The notes under the pieces are model-generated. The model was not told where the DNA came from. It ran no database searches and saw only the letters and a program-made list of their open reading frames with translations. 64,000 bases of DNA from assembly GCA_020635905.1 (NCBI GenBank), contig JACJYV010000004.1, positions 496,001 to 560,000 on the forward strand, written 5' to 3'. Position 1 is the first letter of the stretch. Each line of letters opens with the position of its first letter. The position numbers and the translations under genes were made by a program. Shown piece by piece: positions 19,571-27,903 of the stretch. This DNA comes from Bacteroidia bacterium. GTDB lineage: Bacteria; Bacteroidota; Bacteroidia; J057; JADKCL01.

Positions 19571-22500
19571 ATGACAAAGAAAACCCTGCAACATTTCTCT
19601 GAAATGCCCCTGACCGGCCTGCGTTACCGCATGGCCGACAAGTTGCTGGGTATGGACCGGGCTTTGGCCTTTAAGCCATTTGCACCCGAGAAAATGGAGG
19701 AAATTCACGGGGCACTCGAAAACGGCGGGGCAACTCCACCTCAGATGGAGGCTTTTCAGGAAAAAGCCAGTCATTTGCTCTCCCTGATTGAGCGCAAGCA
19801 ACCCATCGCCGACGAAGTGCAGGAACTGATTTCGGCAGTGGAACTGATCCGCACCAAAGCTGGATTTGATGAGGAAATTGCCCGCCTGGCCGGAAAAACC
19901 ATGGCCGAATGGGAAGCCGCGGTTTTTCCGCTCAATCAATGGGAGCGTTTCCTCCACGACCTGAATCAGATTTCCAACGACGAGAAACTACCCGAGGAAT
20001 TTGACAAGGTAAAAGAAGCCCTGGCAACGGGATTTGCGCCCCAGGCACCCAATCTCAGTACTCCTGAACGCCAATTGCTTTGGGGAGGTGCCTTTCTCTA
20101 CCTCATGTACAATCCATCGTTGCAGCAAATCTGGCCCAAGCAAAGGCGCAGCCGCAACATGATCCAGAATCCCCTCTGGAAACAGGTATTGGGCGCCCAT
20201 CACGTGCGCTTTTTGCGAGCCCTTTTTGGCTCCCACATCTTCAACCTGCTCAAGAGCAACGAGTTGCTGATTGGCTGGGGGCCTCCCGGCTCCTGGTTTG
20301 CCTACTATCCGGGCCGGCCGGGCCAGATCAATTGCGATCTGCTGTACTCCATGCTCACGGGCTTCGACCACGCCCGGGCGTGTGCCATCCATGAAATTGC
20401 CCATGCCGTGCAAACCAAAGGATTCCCCGAATCCGTGCAGAAAGTCCACCAGGAACTGGTGGTGCTGGAAGGCAAGGAAGCCTTAAGTGGAGGGAGGCTG
20501 GCACCCAAAGAGCACAAAAGGAAGGATTATCTGAAGCAGCTTCACAAGCTGAAATCCCACTTTTTCAATGCGGCCGAGGACAATTGTGTCAATCGCTTTA
20601 CCGAGCAAATTGGGTCCATTTTTGGGCAGAATTACGGCTATTCCCTCAACTATTTCTATACTGCCATGGGCGATGTGGGCCGTCGCTTCACCTCTGAGGA
20701 AGATCCTTACCCGGAAGATTCGCCCAGTGCCCGTTTCAATAACCTCGCCTACATACTCAGCCGGGTTTTCCTGGCCAATAACGGTCTGTTTACCAATTCT
20801 CCTGAAGGCTGGCGCCTGGTCAAAGCCCGCCCCGAATGGATCAATGGACGCAACCGCGCCAATCCAGAAGAGCACCTGAGCGCCGAAGCCTCCTTTCAGC
20901 AACTCATGGAAATGTGCGCAGAGGTGGAGCATAAATTCCCTCCTTTGCAACAGTTGGCGGGCGGTCCCGAGCATTATGCCGAAATGGCCACTGAAAGTGC
21001 AACTGAGCGCTTTGCCCTGATTGAAGAAATCTGGGACTTGTACGCCCAGGACCTGGTGGATCAGATGCTGGATGAGGAGGAATTTCCGGACGAAGAGGAA
21101 ATCGAGGAAGCCCTCGACCGCTTCCAGATGGAGATCAACAAACCACCTGAGCAACCCAAGCAGGAAGACGACAAGGACGAAGATGAGGAAAAGGACGAAA
21201 AGGAGGACAAAAATCCCAACCCGCCCGACCAGTCTTCCAAAGATTCAGAAGATCACAGTTCCAAAAAGGATATGCCCGAACAGCCCAATCAGGAGAAACC
21301 TGAGGCGGCTGAGGAAACTCCCGAAAACGAGGACGATGCCGACAATGAAAGCGGCACGGACGCGGTGGACGGTGGGGAAGATGGCAAGGAGGAAGAGGTG
21401 GAAATGGAACAAAAGTCCAGCGAAAACCCGGACGAAGGCGAAGGGGAGGAAAGTGAAGGGGAATCTGAGCAGGCCGAACCGGGCGAAGAAGGTGAACCCG
21501 AGGAAGCAGGTGCAGAAGGAGAGGAGGACGACAGCGAGGCCGGGGAGGAAGGGGAAGATGGTGACGAGGGCGAAGACGGCCAGAGTGAGGAGGATGGCAC
21601 GGAAGATGGGGGAGAAGACGCAGGTGATGCCCAGCAGGACGCAGGTGGAGAGGGAGAAGAAGTGGAAGTGGGCGCGGATACGGAAGGCGAAGGTGACAAG
21701 GTTAATGCCCAGCCTGAATTCAAGCCCGATCCCAACAAAGATAAAAACGCGGCCAAAGTCGAGGAGCAACCCGACAACGATCCCACCCAGCCCAAAGACA
21801 ACGAGGATGTGGAAATGGTGTTGGAGGAAGACGAGGAAAAAGCCGTGGCCGAATTGTCAGAGCCTGAAAAATCGCCTGAGCACGAAGTACCCGAGGACCA
21901 GGAGCGCCAGGACGACGGTAACATGGACCAGGGAGTGGGCGGCGACGATGCAGGTGGGGTGCTGGACAGAACCTATCTGCCCGATGAAGCTCTCGCTTCC
22001 ATTGCCGACCTGATGGATGCCTTGAGAGAGGCCTCCGAGGAGCCCGAAGAAGAGGAAGACGACCGCATCCGCGACGACGGCAGCGAGGTAAAAGAACAGC
22101 AAGCCGCTCCCAAATTCACCATTCCCCAGGCGCTCAGCCTGGACGAACTGGCCAACGGAAGTTGGGAAAATTTCGCCACCCGGGTTTCCATGCATGGCCC
22201 CATCATTGGGCTGATGGCGCAGGCCCTGGGCAAGCTCAAGGATGCCCAGCTGAAATTCATCCACAAAATCTCCAAAAAGCACAGCCTGACTCCCGAGGGA
22301 GGAGATTTGCGCAGATACGACCATGCAGCCGCCCAGCGGCTGATCGATCAGTTTTCCAAGCAGGAAAAGTTTGACAAAGACGATCTCAACCTGTTTCGCA
22401 AAGACCACCGCATACCTGCGCCTACCCGTCCCACCCGCATCATCCTGATCGACGGTTCGCGCTCCATGAGCATGGGTTCCTCGCCCTTGCCCATCGACAA

Positions 22501-23119
22501 GGCCATGCAGGAAGCGGTGATCGACTACATGGCCTCCAAAATGGCGGGTTACGACACCTATATCTCCATGTTTGGGCCCAAAAATCCTCTCATTATTGCC
22601 AAGCCCGGCGACAACCCGGTGGAGATCGGCAAGCGGATCGAGAAAGTACATGGCGGTCTCAATACCATGACCTTCCTTTCGCCTGCCCTCATGCAGATCA
22701 TTCAACTGGTGGCTTACCGCAAAAAATTTGAGGAAGCTTTCGTGGGCTTCACCAACTTTGTGGTCTATACCGACGGCGACATTGACGACCTGCCCCACAC
22801 CCGCGCCATCATCCAGCAGGTGATCGAATATGTGCCCAAATCCACCTTCGATTTTGTGTTGGTCACCAATAAGCGGGGCACGCCCATGGACATTCTGATC
22901 CGTACCCTGGAAATCAAAAATCCCATCCACGAAATAGGCGTGACCCGGGGAGATGCCAACCGCAAATTTCCCATGTCGCTGACTTCTACTTACAAGCTGG
23001 CCAATCGCCTGCGGCGGGCGGCAGTTACGGGCATCGCTGACCCGGCATTTACCCGCACCGGCCAATTCAGGCGGCTCCTGCATCATCTGGTGGTGCCCGA
23101 TCTGGACCGTGGTTTTTGA
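19571..23119 (+). CDS. HExxH metallopeptidase / acidic linker / vWA (MIDAS) protein, CobT/DUF2201-like
   Basis: 1182 residues, no signal peptide. The N-terminal ~540 residues include a zinc-protease motif HEIAH (H274, E275, H278) and a downstream AAEDNCVN (E336/D337), resembling the A-D--vN third-ligand region of vWA-linked metallopeptidases such as DUF2201-type proteins. Residues ~540-790 are almost entirely Glu/Asp/Gly/Lys, like the acidic middle of CobT. The C-terminal ~270 residues form a vWA domain with a complete MIDAS: DGSRS at 961-965, T1034 and TDGD at 1067-1070. Such vWA proteins normally work with a MoxR/CobS-type AAA+ ATPase; one lies at 41.4 kb. Role inferred: AAA+-driven metal insertion, proteolysis or conflict function. 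The acidic tract creates long false ORFs in other frames. The stop directly abuts the next gene's stop. Confidence 0.8.
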   Translation: MTKKTLQHFSEMPLTGLRYRMADKLLGMDRALAFKPFAPEKMEEIHGALENGGATPPQMEAFQEKASHLLSLIERKQPIADEVQELISAVELIRTKAGFDEEIARLAGKTMAEWEAAVFPLNQWERFLHDLNQISNDEKLPEEFDKVKEALATGFAPQAPNLSTPERQLLWGGAFLYLMYNPSLQQIWPKQRRSRNMIQNPLWKQVLGAHHVRFLRALFGSHIFNLLKSNELLIGWGPPGSWFAYYPGRPGQINCDLLYSMLTGFDHARACAIHEIAHAVQTKGFPESVQKVHQELVVLEGKEALSGGRLAPKEHKRKDYLKQLHKLKSHFFNAAEDNCVNRFTEQIGSIFGQNYGYSLNYFYTAMGDVGRRFTSEEDPYPEDSPSARFNNLAYILSRVFLANNGLFTNSPEGWRLVKARPEWINGRNRANPEEHLSAEASFQQLMEMCAEVEHKFPPLQQLAGGPEHYAEMATESATERFALIEEIWDLYAQDLVDQMLDEEEFPDEEEIEEALDRFQMEINKPPEQPKQEDDKDEDEEKDEKEDKNPNPPDQSSKDSEDHSSKKDMPEQPNQEKPEAAEETPENEDDADNESGTDAVDGGEDGKEEEVEMEQKSSENPDEGEGEESEGESEQAEPGEEGEPEEAGAEGEEDDSEAGEEGEDGDEGEDGQSEEDGTEDGGEDAGDAQQDAGGEGEEVEVGADTEGEGDKVNAQPEFKPDPNKDKNAAKVEEQPDNDPTQPKDNEDVEMVLEEDEEKAVAELSEPEKSPEHEVPEDQERQDDGNMDQGVGGDDAGGVLDRTYLPDEALASIADLMDALREASEEPEEEEDDRIRDDGSEVKEQQAAPKFTIPQALSLDELANGSWENFATRVSMHGPIIGLMAQALGKLKDAQLKFIHKISKKHSLTPEGGDLRRYDHAAAQRLIDQFSKQEKFDKDDLNLFRKDHRIPAPTRPTRIILIDGSRSMSMGSSPLPIDKAMQEAVIDYMASKMAGYDTYISMFGPKNPLIIAKPGDNPVEIGKRIEKVHGGLNTMTFLSPALMQIIQLVAYRKKFEEAFVGFTNFVVYTDGDIDDLPHTRAIIQQVIEYVPKSTFDFVLVTNKRGTPMDILIRTLEIKNPIHEIGVTRGDANRKFPMSLTSTYKLANRLRRAAVTGIADPAFTRTGQFRRLLHHLVVPDLDRGF

Positions 23120-25726
23120 TCAGGGCTGGTGAATCAATTTGAAATTGGCCAATTGCCCGCCTCCTGACACCTGCAGGGTATAAATTCCTCCTGAAATGTG
23201 GCAAAAGTCGAGAGATTTTGTTAAGCCTTTATCCAATTCCCCTGTCTGGACAATTCTTCCCATTTGGTCCATTAATGTCCATTTGTTTGCAAAATACCCT
23301 TCTGAAAATTTAAGTATATACATTCCATTTCCTGGATTTGGATAAAGGGTCACAAATTGCTTCTCCAAATCCTCTTCCAACCCCACCGGGATGAAAAATC
23401 CAACCACAACGGTGTCCAGATTGCCGCAGGAATCCGTCACAATCAGGGTCGCCTGCTGGTTGCTGTTGAAGGGAAAATTCTGGGCAGGGGGAAACTGCAG
23501 ATTGCTGGTGTTGCCATTGCCAAAGTCCCAATGCCAGGCACTGATTGCACCCAGACTGGTATCCACAAAAGTCACCTGGTTTTGATTAATCTGATAACTG
23601 AACCCTGCAGACAATGAGGGGCAGGGAGGCAGGTAAACATCTTCAATCAGGGAATTTCCGCAATAATCAGACAAGGTAAGCGAAACGTGGTACATGCCCG
23701 GCGAGGCATAGGTATGAGTGGGAGCGGGCAGGTAACTGTGATTCAAATCCCCAAACCACCAAAAATAACTGGCAGGCTCACCTGTGCCATTCCACGAAAA
23801 CGAATAAGTCCATCCGTTGTAAGTGTAGGAAATGCCCGGGCCGAGAGTTGGACAAGGCAAATTAACCATGTAAGTAAGGGAGGCAGTTTGTCCGCAGGTG
23901 TCGATGACCGTGAGGGTAACGGGAAATGGCCCGCCATGGGGGAAAACCAAGGTGGGATTTTGGGCACTACTACTACCCAAAGTGTCAAAATTCCAGTTCC
24001 AGGCCACTATATTTCCAGCACTTGCGTCCGTAAATGCAACTGTATCGCCGCTGGCCACATAGCTGAAATCTGCCATCAGGGGCAGACAATTCGTAACTGT
24101 AACCAATTGGGATTTGGTAAAAACCCCGCAACTGTCTGTCAGAGTCAGGGTGACGGAATAAGTACCCGGGGAGGCGTAAGTATGCGTGGGGGAATTGGCA
24201 GAACTGCTGTTGCCATCCCCAAAATCCCAGTAATACGTGCCAGGATCCGAGAAATTCTGAAAGGTGGCATCGAGGAGAGTGGTGGAAAAATTAAACCCAA
24301 TCGCGGAAGAGCAGAACTGGGTATCCAGCACACAGGCAAATGGTTTCACGCAATTACCCGAAATGGCCCCGCAAATCTGGTAAACTCCCGGTCCGGGCGT
24401 GAGATAACTCGTCCATTGCCCGGTGGCAGGCACATGAACCCCGTTGATCTGGTAAGAAGAAATCACCCCCAGGGTGGAGGTGTCCTGCAGAAGGAGGGTA
24501 TCTCCCGAAAAATAATGCATAAAGCCCGGGTCTCCCGCCAGGGTCGAGTCCGTGCATTCGCAAACCAGCACCTCATGATAAATCCTGTTGGTGGCCACCA
24601 AAGCAGTATTCACCAGCACAGGCCCGCTGCTCACCACCAGGCCCCGGCTCAGGTTGGGCAGGGTGGTAACCGGACCCGTATAAATGAAAGGGGAGGAGTG
24701 GCAGGCACTTAAACCCGAGCGCCCGAACCCGTAAACCTTATGGTCATTGTAGTTGGTCGCGGCCAGGAAATTGCTGTCGGGCAACTGAATGACGGACAAT
24801 TCTGCCCCGTCGCTCAATGCCGCCATCCAGTTCAACCCCAGATCGTGCCTGACACTGAGCAGGACATTTGTATAGTTCTCCGTGGACAACACAAATACGC
24901 TGGTCACAGGAATGTGAAAACTGCCGTCCTGATTGGGAAAGATATCCGCAGAGGTGATGCCGTCGTAATGACCGTAGGTTTTGGCCAAAAGCGGCACGCC
25001 CAGGCTATCCAGGCGCAGCAGGGAAAAATAAACGCCCCAATCCCCGATTACCACCAGATTTCCATTGCTTTCCTGCACCAGATCCATAAACACAAACTCC
25101 GTATTTCCCGTTTCATACAGGCCGGTCCAGAGGGTGTCGCCCAGGGAATCGAGGCGCATGATCAGTCCCTTCGCATAGGCGCTGCCCATGACCCAGCATC
25201 CGTTGGTGGGGTGTTTTTTGATGCGGGTCAGGTTCAGGGGGTAACCCATGTAGCTATAGTCATGGCTCCAAAGCAGATTTCCCAGAGGATCAATTTGCAG
25301 CAATTTCCCCCGCGATGCCACCAGCATTCCCTGGGAGTTGGCTTCCAGAGCATCTGCCAGCCCGGTCGTACTCAGGTCTGCCGACCAAAGGATTTGCCCC
25401 AGGCTATCTACCCGCCCCACGCCCGTGGGTTGGCCGCTACCCGTGGGATGCAGCTGAAAATAGCATCCTTCCTGCCCGTCATCCGCCAACTTTCCCACCT
25501 GACGCGCTCCAAGGTTGGCCCCACGAATCACGGAAAAATCCGGACGCAGCCGAACAAAACCGTTAATTCCCACCGTCAGATTTCCCGATGGATGCCGTAC
25601 CAGATGTTGAATAAAGGGAAACTGGAAAGTGATTGAATCTTTTAAGGTGTAAGACGAAAAGTTTTGAGCATTTAAAATAAAAGGAAAGCAAGCAAGCAAG
25701 CAGAGTAGATTCAGGTTTTTAGACAT
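23120..25726 (-). CDS. Secreted PKD-domain protein with T9SS type A sorting tail
   Basis: 868 residues. Signal peptide (LLCLLACFPFILNAQ) at the N-terminus. Residues ~25-400 look like propeller-type repeats with LDSLG turns. Then come about four PKD domains with the diagnostic WDFGDGN and HTYASPGTY (also WNFDTLG, WWFGDLN and WDFGNGN) at about 470-760. The C-terminal ~75 residues (LYPNPGNGMY, MDQMGRIVQTGEL, GGIYTLQV) are the Por-type T9SS tail. It is predicted to be exported and released or attached to surface lipopolysaccharide. The stop codon TCA on the plus strand immediately follows the TGA of the vWA gene, so the two convergent genes have zero spacing. Its promoter must lie in the repeat-rich region to the right. 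Confidence 0.9.
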   Translation of the reverse strand: MSKNLNLLCLLACFPFILNAQNFSSYTLKDSITFQFPFIQHLVRHPSGNLTVGINGFVRLRPDFSVIRGANLGARQVGKLADDGQEGCYFQLHPTGSGQPTGVGRVDSLGQILWSADLSTTGLADALEANSQGMLVASRGKLLQIDPLGNLLWSHDYSYMGYPLNLTRIKKHPTNGCWVMGSAYAKGLIMRLDSLGDTLWTGLYETGNTEFVFMDLVQESNGNLVVIGDWGVYFSLLRLDSLGVPLLAKTYGHYDGITSADIFPNQDGSFHIPVTSVFVLSTENYTNVLLSVRHDLGLNWMAALSDGAELSVIQLPDSNFLAATNYNDHKVYGFGRSGLSACHSSPFIYTGPVTTLPNLSRGLVVSSGPVLVNTALVATNRIYHEVLVCECTDSTLAGDPGFMHYFSGDTLLLQDTSTLGVISSYQINGVHVPATGQWTSYLTPGPGVYQICGAISGNCVKPFACVLDTQFCSSAIGFNFSTTLLDATFQNFSDPGTYYWDFGDGNSSSANSPTHTYASPGTYSVTLTLTDSCGVFTKSQLVTVTNCLPLMADFSYVASGDTVAFTDASAGNIVAWNWNFDTLGSSSAQNPTLVFPHGGPFPVTLTVIDTCGQTASLTYMVNLPCPTLGPGISYTYNGWTYSFSWNGTGEPASYFWWFGDLNHSYLPAPTHTYASPGMYHVSLTLSDYCGNSLIEDVYLPPCPSLSAGFSYQINQNQVTFVDTSLGAISAWHWDFGNGNTSNLQFPPAQNFPFNSNQQATLIVTDSCGNLDTVVVGFFIPVGLEEDLEKQFVTLYPNPGNGMYILKFSEGYFANKWTLMDQMGRIVQTGELDKGLTKSLDFCHISGGIYTLQVSGGGQLANFKLIHQP

Positions 25727-25738
25727 GGTGCTTAATAT

Positions 25739-25862
25739 TCAGGTACATCAAGATAGGTTTTATTTCACAGGATACCAACGAATGTCAGCCGATCGGGTTA
25801 AATTGCGACAGTTCTTCCCCGGATTTCTCAACCTCAGCGTCCTCAGAATCCCCGCCATCCTT
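25739..25862 (+). pseudogene. Truncated copy of the DUF3817 gene leader and 5' end
   Basis: This segment aligns with about 37815-37955, the leader and first codons of the intact DUF3817 gene. Shared stretches include GGTTTTATTTCA, AATGTCAGCC, ATCGGGTTAA, CCCCGGATTTCTCA and CAGCGTCCTCAGAATCC. Relative to the intact copy, about 12 bases that carry the ATG of the real gene are missing, and similarity stops abruptly at about 25860. It is therefore a dead fragment. Together with the intact copy it flanks the AT-rich island as a direct repeat. Confidence 0.7.
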
Positions 25863-26000
25863 CCCCGATGGATTTGCCACCAAGAGCCTTTTTGAACAAT
25901 TCGGCCAGGTCGGCGCGGTCTTTCCCGGAAGCGGAGCCAGGCCGGCATCCATCAGGAGTTGCTGAAATCAGCTCTGAGCATCGAAGACCTACTTGTGCAG

Positions 26001-26332
26001 GTAGGTCAACCTCGCTCAGAGGTAGGTTGACCTCGCTCGGAGGTAGGTCGATCCACCAGGGCTAGTAGGTCGACCTCGCTCAGTAGTAGGTCAGCCTCGC
26101 TCAGAGGTAGGTGGACCTCGCTCGGAGGTAGGTTGACCCAGTAAGTGAAGTAGGTCAACCCCGCTCAAAGGTAGGTCAACCTCGCTCAGAGGTAGGTGGA
26201 CCCCGCACAGAGGTAGGTGGACCTCGCTCGGAGGTAGGTTGACCTCGCTCGGAGGTAGGTGGACCTCGCTCAGAGGTAGGTTGACCTCGCTCAGAGGTAG
26301 GTCAACCCAGTAATTTACTAGGTCGACCTAGT
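26001..26332. repeat. 21-bp palindromic tandem array (15 units plus a terminal palindrome)
   Basis: Units begin with GTAGGT at 26001, 26022, 26043, 26065, 26086, 26107, 26128, 26150, 26171, 26192, 26213, 26234, 26255, 26276 and 26297, a period of 21 bp with two 22-bp steps. Each unit carries the palindrome AGGT-NN-ACCT (central CA, TG, GG or CG) followed by CGCTC. The array ends in the perfect 16-bp palindrome ACTAGGTCGACCTAGT at 26317-26332. An inverted GACCTAC at 25985-25991 faces the first unit. A 21-bp period is two DNA turns, so all palindromes face the same side of the helix, as in iterons, partition sites or cooperative operators. There are no spacers, so it is not CRISPR. Confidence 0.9.
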
Positions 26333-26379
26333 ATTTTAGGTTTTGCGGAAAATGGGGTGAAATGAGGATGCTCATACAT

Positions 26380-26520
26380 GCTGGAAACGCACATTTTTCA
26401 GAAATGACCGAATAATGGAAAAATATTTACAAAAAATACCCCAGAACACCAAAAATAAAAATCGGCCTGATTTTGCAAATTAGAGGGGTAAAATCAAAAT
26501 GTGGATAAAGTCGTGGATAA
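26380..26520. other. AT-rich segment with two DnaA-box-like motifs (candidate origin element)
   Basis: About 120 bases of A/T-dominated sequence run up to TGTGGATAA at 26500-26508, the exact reverse complement of the DnaA box TTATCCACA. CGTGGATAA, one mismatch, follows at 26512-26520. The motifs share orientation and are 12 bp apart. With the adjacent 21-bp iteron-like array this is the layout of a replication origin of a plasmid, integrative element or possibly the chromosome. No Rep, DnaA or ParAB gene is beside it, so the assignment is tentative. Confidence 0.35.
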
Positions 26521-26602
26521 CCAAAATTGGTTAGTGTGTAATGGAAGGCGGGTTTTTTGCAGGATTTGGGTGGATGGGGGTTGGGAGAAATGATGTGATT
26601 TC

Positions 26603-26640
26603 GGGATTGTGAATGTGGCGGGGATTTCGGAGATTGGGGG
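26603..26640 (+). repeat. 38-bp interspersed repeat, copy 1
   Basis: It begins GGGATTGTGAATGTGGCG and ends with GGAGATTGGGGG, nearly identical to the copies at 27753 and 30901. All copies have the same orientation and lie between genes of the accessory island. Confidence 0.75.
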
Positions 26641-26697
26641 GAGTGGGAGCGGTTGGGGCAAGCGAAGATGAGGATGGCAATTCTTCTGATTGGACTT

Positions 26698-26705
26698 TAC
26701 GTTTG
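26698..26705 (+). promoter_or_regulatory. -7 box TACGTTTG
   Basis: Perfect match to the Bacteroidota -7 consensus TAnnTTTG, 55 bp before the start of the next gene. No clear -33 TTTG is seen, so confidence is limited. Confidence 0.35.
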
Positions 26706-26759
26706 CAGATGGATGTAAAGTGACCTTTATTATTCTTCATAAGAATTGAAAACTATAAA

Positions 26760-27602
26760 ATGAAATTCAATAAAAGGCAATACGTAATACTTGATGATAT
26801 AGGGGATAAAAGTGTGTTACTTTCTCCAGGTCTTTTGCGATTTATGGGCAGGTTATCCAAGTCAAAATCGGACATAGAAAAAGAAGTAGAACTTTCATTT
26901 GGAGCATTTTACCAAACAGTCATTAATAATTGCAAAAAAGGGTATTACCTGTCAAAAAAAATATTTGAATTATTAACGGAGGATATTGAAGTTCAAAATA
27001 AATTACAACCCTTATTGCATGAACTTGAACCAGCTCAAGGGATTATGCTGCTTCCAATTGGGAGCTCTCTTTCACCACTTAATGCAATTTCCTATGCTAT
27101 AGGTAGAGAACCAGAATATCCCAATGAGCTATTATTTAGCATTGGTTTCCATTCACAAGTTGGGATGGAATTTTATAGTACAGGAGGTTTTCAAGGCACA
27201 AAATTTAGGGCTGCAAATTTTTCTTCAGATGATTTGGACTTTGGTATAGACCAAAGTATTGTAATAGAGAATTATATAAATTTTATGATGAATCTTTTAT
27301 TATTTATGCAATTTGCTGAAATTGAAACTGTTATATCCCATGCAAAAGATGCGCCTGGAAGAAGCATCGTTAAAATTAACAAGAATAAATATGAGAATGA
27401 CTCGAAAATTACCATTGAGGTTATTGATTCAAACTGGTTCAGAAGATTAATTAGAAAAGGAGCATTTAAAGTAAGAGGCCATTTTCGACTTCAGCCTTAC
27501 GGTCCAAATTATTCATTAAGAAAATTGATCTGGATAGAAGATTTTGAAAAATCCAGCTACACGGTAAACCCTAAAAAGCTAAAAAACAATGAAGCTTCTT
27601 AA
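26760..27602 (+). CDS. Conserved-looking hypothetical protein
   Basis: 280 residues, clearly more AT-rich than the flanking core genes, with no signal peptide or membrane segment. The middle is mixed alpha/beta. The C-terminal ~50 residues contain RGHFRLQPYGP followed by RKLIWIEDFEKSS, a motif I associate with small uncharacterised proteins of mobile regions in which an HFR--PYG turn precedes an IWI strand. No catalytic motif can be named. It is the first gene of the island, just right of the tandem array and the DnaA-box-like motifs, but it does not resemble a replication initiator. The start ATG is supported by an upstream -7 box and by the absence of an earlier in-frame ATG. Confidence 0.65.
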   Translation: MKFNKRQYVILDDIGDKSVLLSPGLLRFMGRLSKSKSDIEKEVELSFGAFYQTVINNCKKGYYLSKKIFELLTEDIEVQNKLQPLLHELEPAQGIMLLPIGSSLSPLNAISYAIGREPEYPNELLFSIGFHSQVGMEFYSTGGFQGTKFRAANFSSDDLDFGIDQSIVIENYINFMMNLLLFMQFAEIETVISHAKDAPGRSIVKINKNKYENDSKITIEVIDSNWFRRLIRKGAFKVRGHFRLQPYGPNYSLRKLIWIEDFEKSSYTVNPKKLKNNEAS

Positions 27603-27752
27603 ACCCTGGCTAAGACAATTGCCAATCTTTAGGTGGTATCAATTTTAACCAAAACTTATTCATCCAACCCAAAGGCTATGGCGATAACCTTTACCCTTTA
27701 AATGTGACCACTTTTTGTGTAGTTGATTATCTTACAGTAAAGCAAGCCTTGG

Positions 27753-27790
27753 GGGATTGTGAATGTGGCGGGGATTTCGGAGATTGGGGG
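27753..27790 (+). repeat. 38-bp interspersed repeat, copy 2
   Basis: Same sequence as copy 1 through GGAGATTGGGGG, followed by GCGTGGGG. It sits 114 bp upstream of the RelA/SpoT-type gene. Confidence 0.75.
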
Positions 27791-27829
27791 GCGTGGGGGA
27801 AATGAGGGGGAGATATATACAATGCACTT

Positions 27830-27858
27830 TTTGTTAATGTATGTAGAATTTAAGTATG
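27830..27858 (+). promoter_or_regulatory. Bacteroidota-type promoter of the RelA/SpoT-like gene
   Basis: TTTG at 27830-27833, 17 bp spacer, then TAAGTATG at 27851-27858, 7 of 8 to TAnnTTTG. This would give a 5' leader of about 40 bases before the ATG at 27904. Confidence 0.5.
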
Positions 27859-27903
27859 GAACGTTGTTATCGGTTATTTTAACAACATAAATAAAACGGA
27901 CAG

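Larger units (their letters stand above)
27603..27903. other. Intergenic 301 bp with possible gene remnant
   Basis: A stop-bounded frame at 27614-27805 reads as protein-like sequence (FIQPKGYGDNLYPLNV, TTFCVVDYLTVKQ) without a start codon and runs into the 38-bp repeat. It may be the tail of a decayed gene. The promoter of the downstream synthetase gene lies at the right end. Confidence 0.3.

Noticed and set aside
21021..22013. Long Lys/Arg-rich plus-strand frame and Ser/Pro-rich minus-strand frames across 21.0-22.0 kb
   Set aside because: They are frame-shifted readings of the Glu/Asp-rich linker of the vWA gene; low-complexity composition keeps other frames open.
21857..23086. 409-codon minus-strand frame opposite the vWA domain
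   Set aside because: Antisense shadow of a domain with a full MIDAS motif on the plus strand.
19571..23119. Genuine cobaltochelatase CobT
   Set aside because: The vWA and acidic parts resemble CobT, but the HEIAH domain is extra and no cobalamin biosynthesis genes are nearby.
23687..24712. 341-codon plus-strand frame opposite the PKD-domain gene
   Set aside because: Antisense shadow; the minus-strand reading has a signal peptide, PKD motifs and a sorting tail.
25868..26065. 65-codon frame running into the tandem array
   Set aside because: It begins in the tail of a pseudogene fragment and ends inside the 21-bp repeats; composition is repeat-derived.
26001..26332. CRISPR array
   Set aside because: The units are head-to-tail with no spacers and are only 21 bp long, and no cas genes are present.
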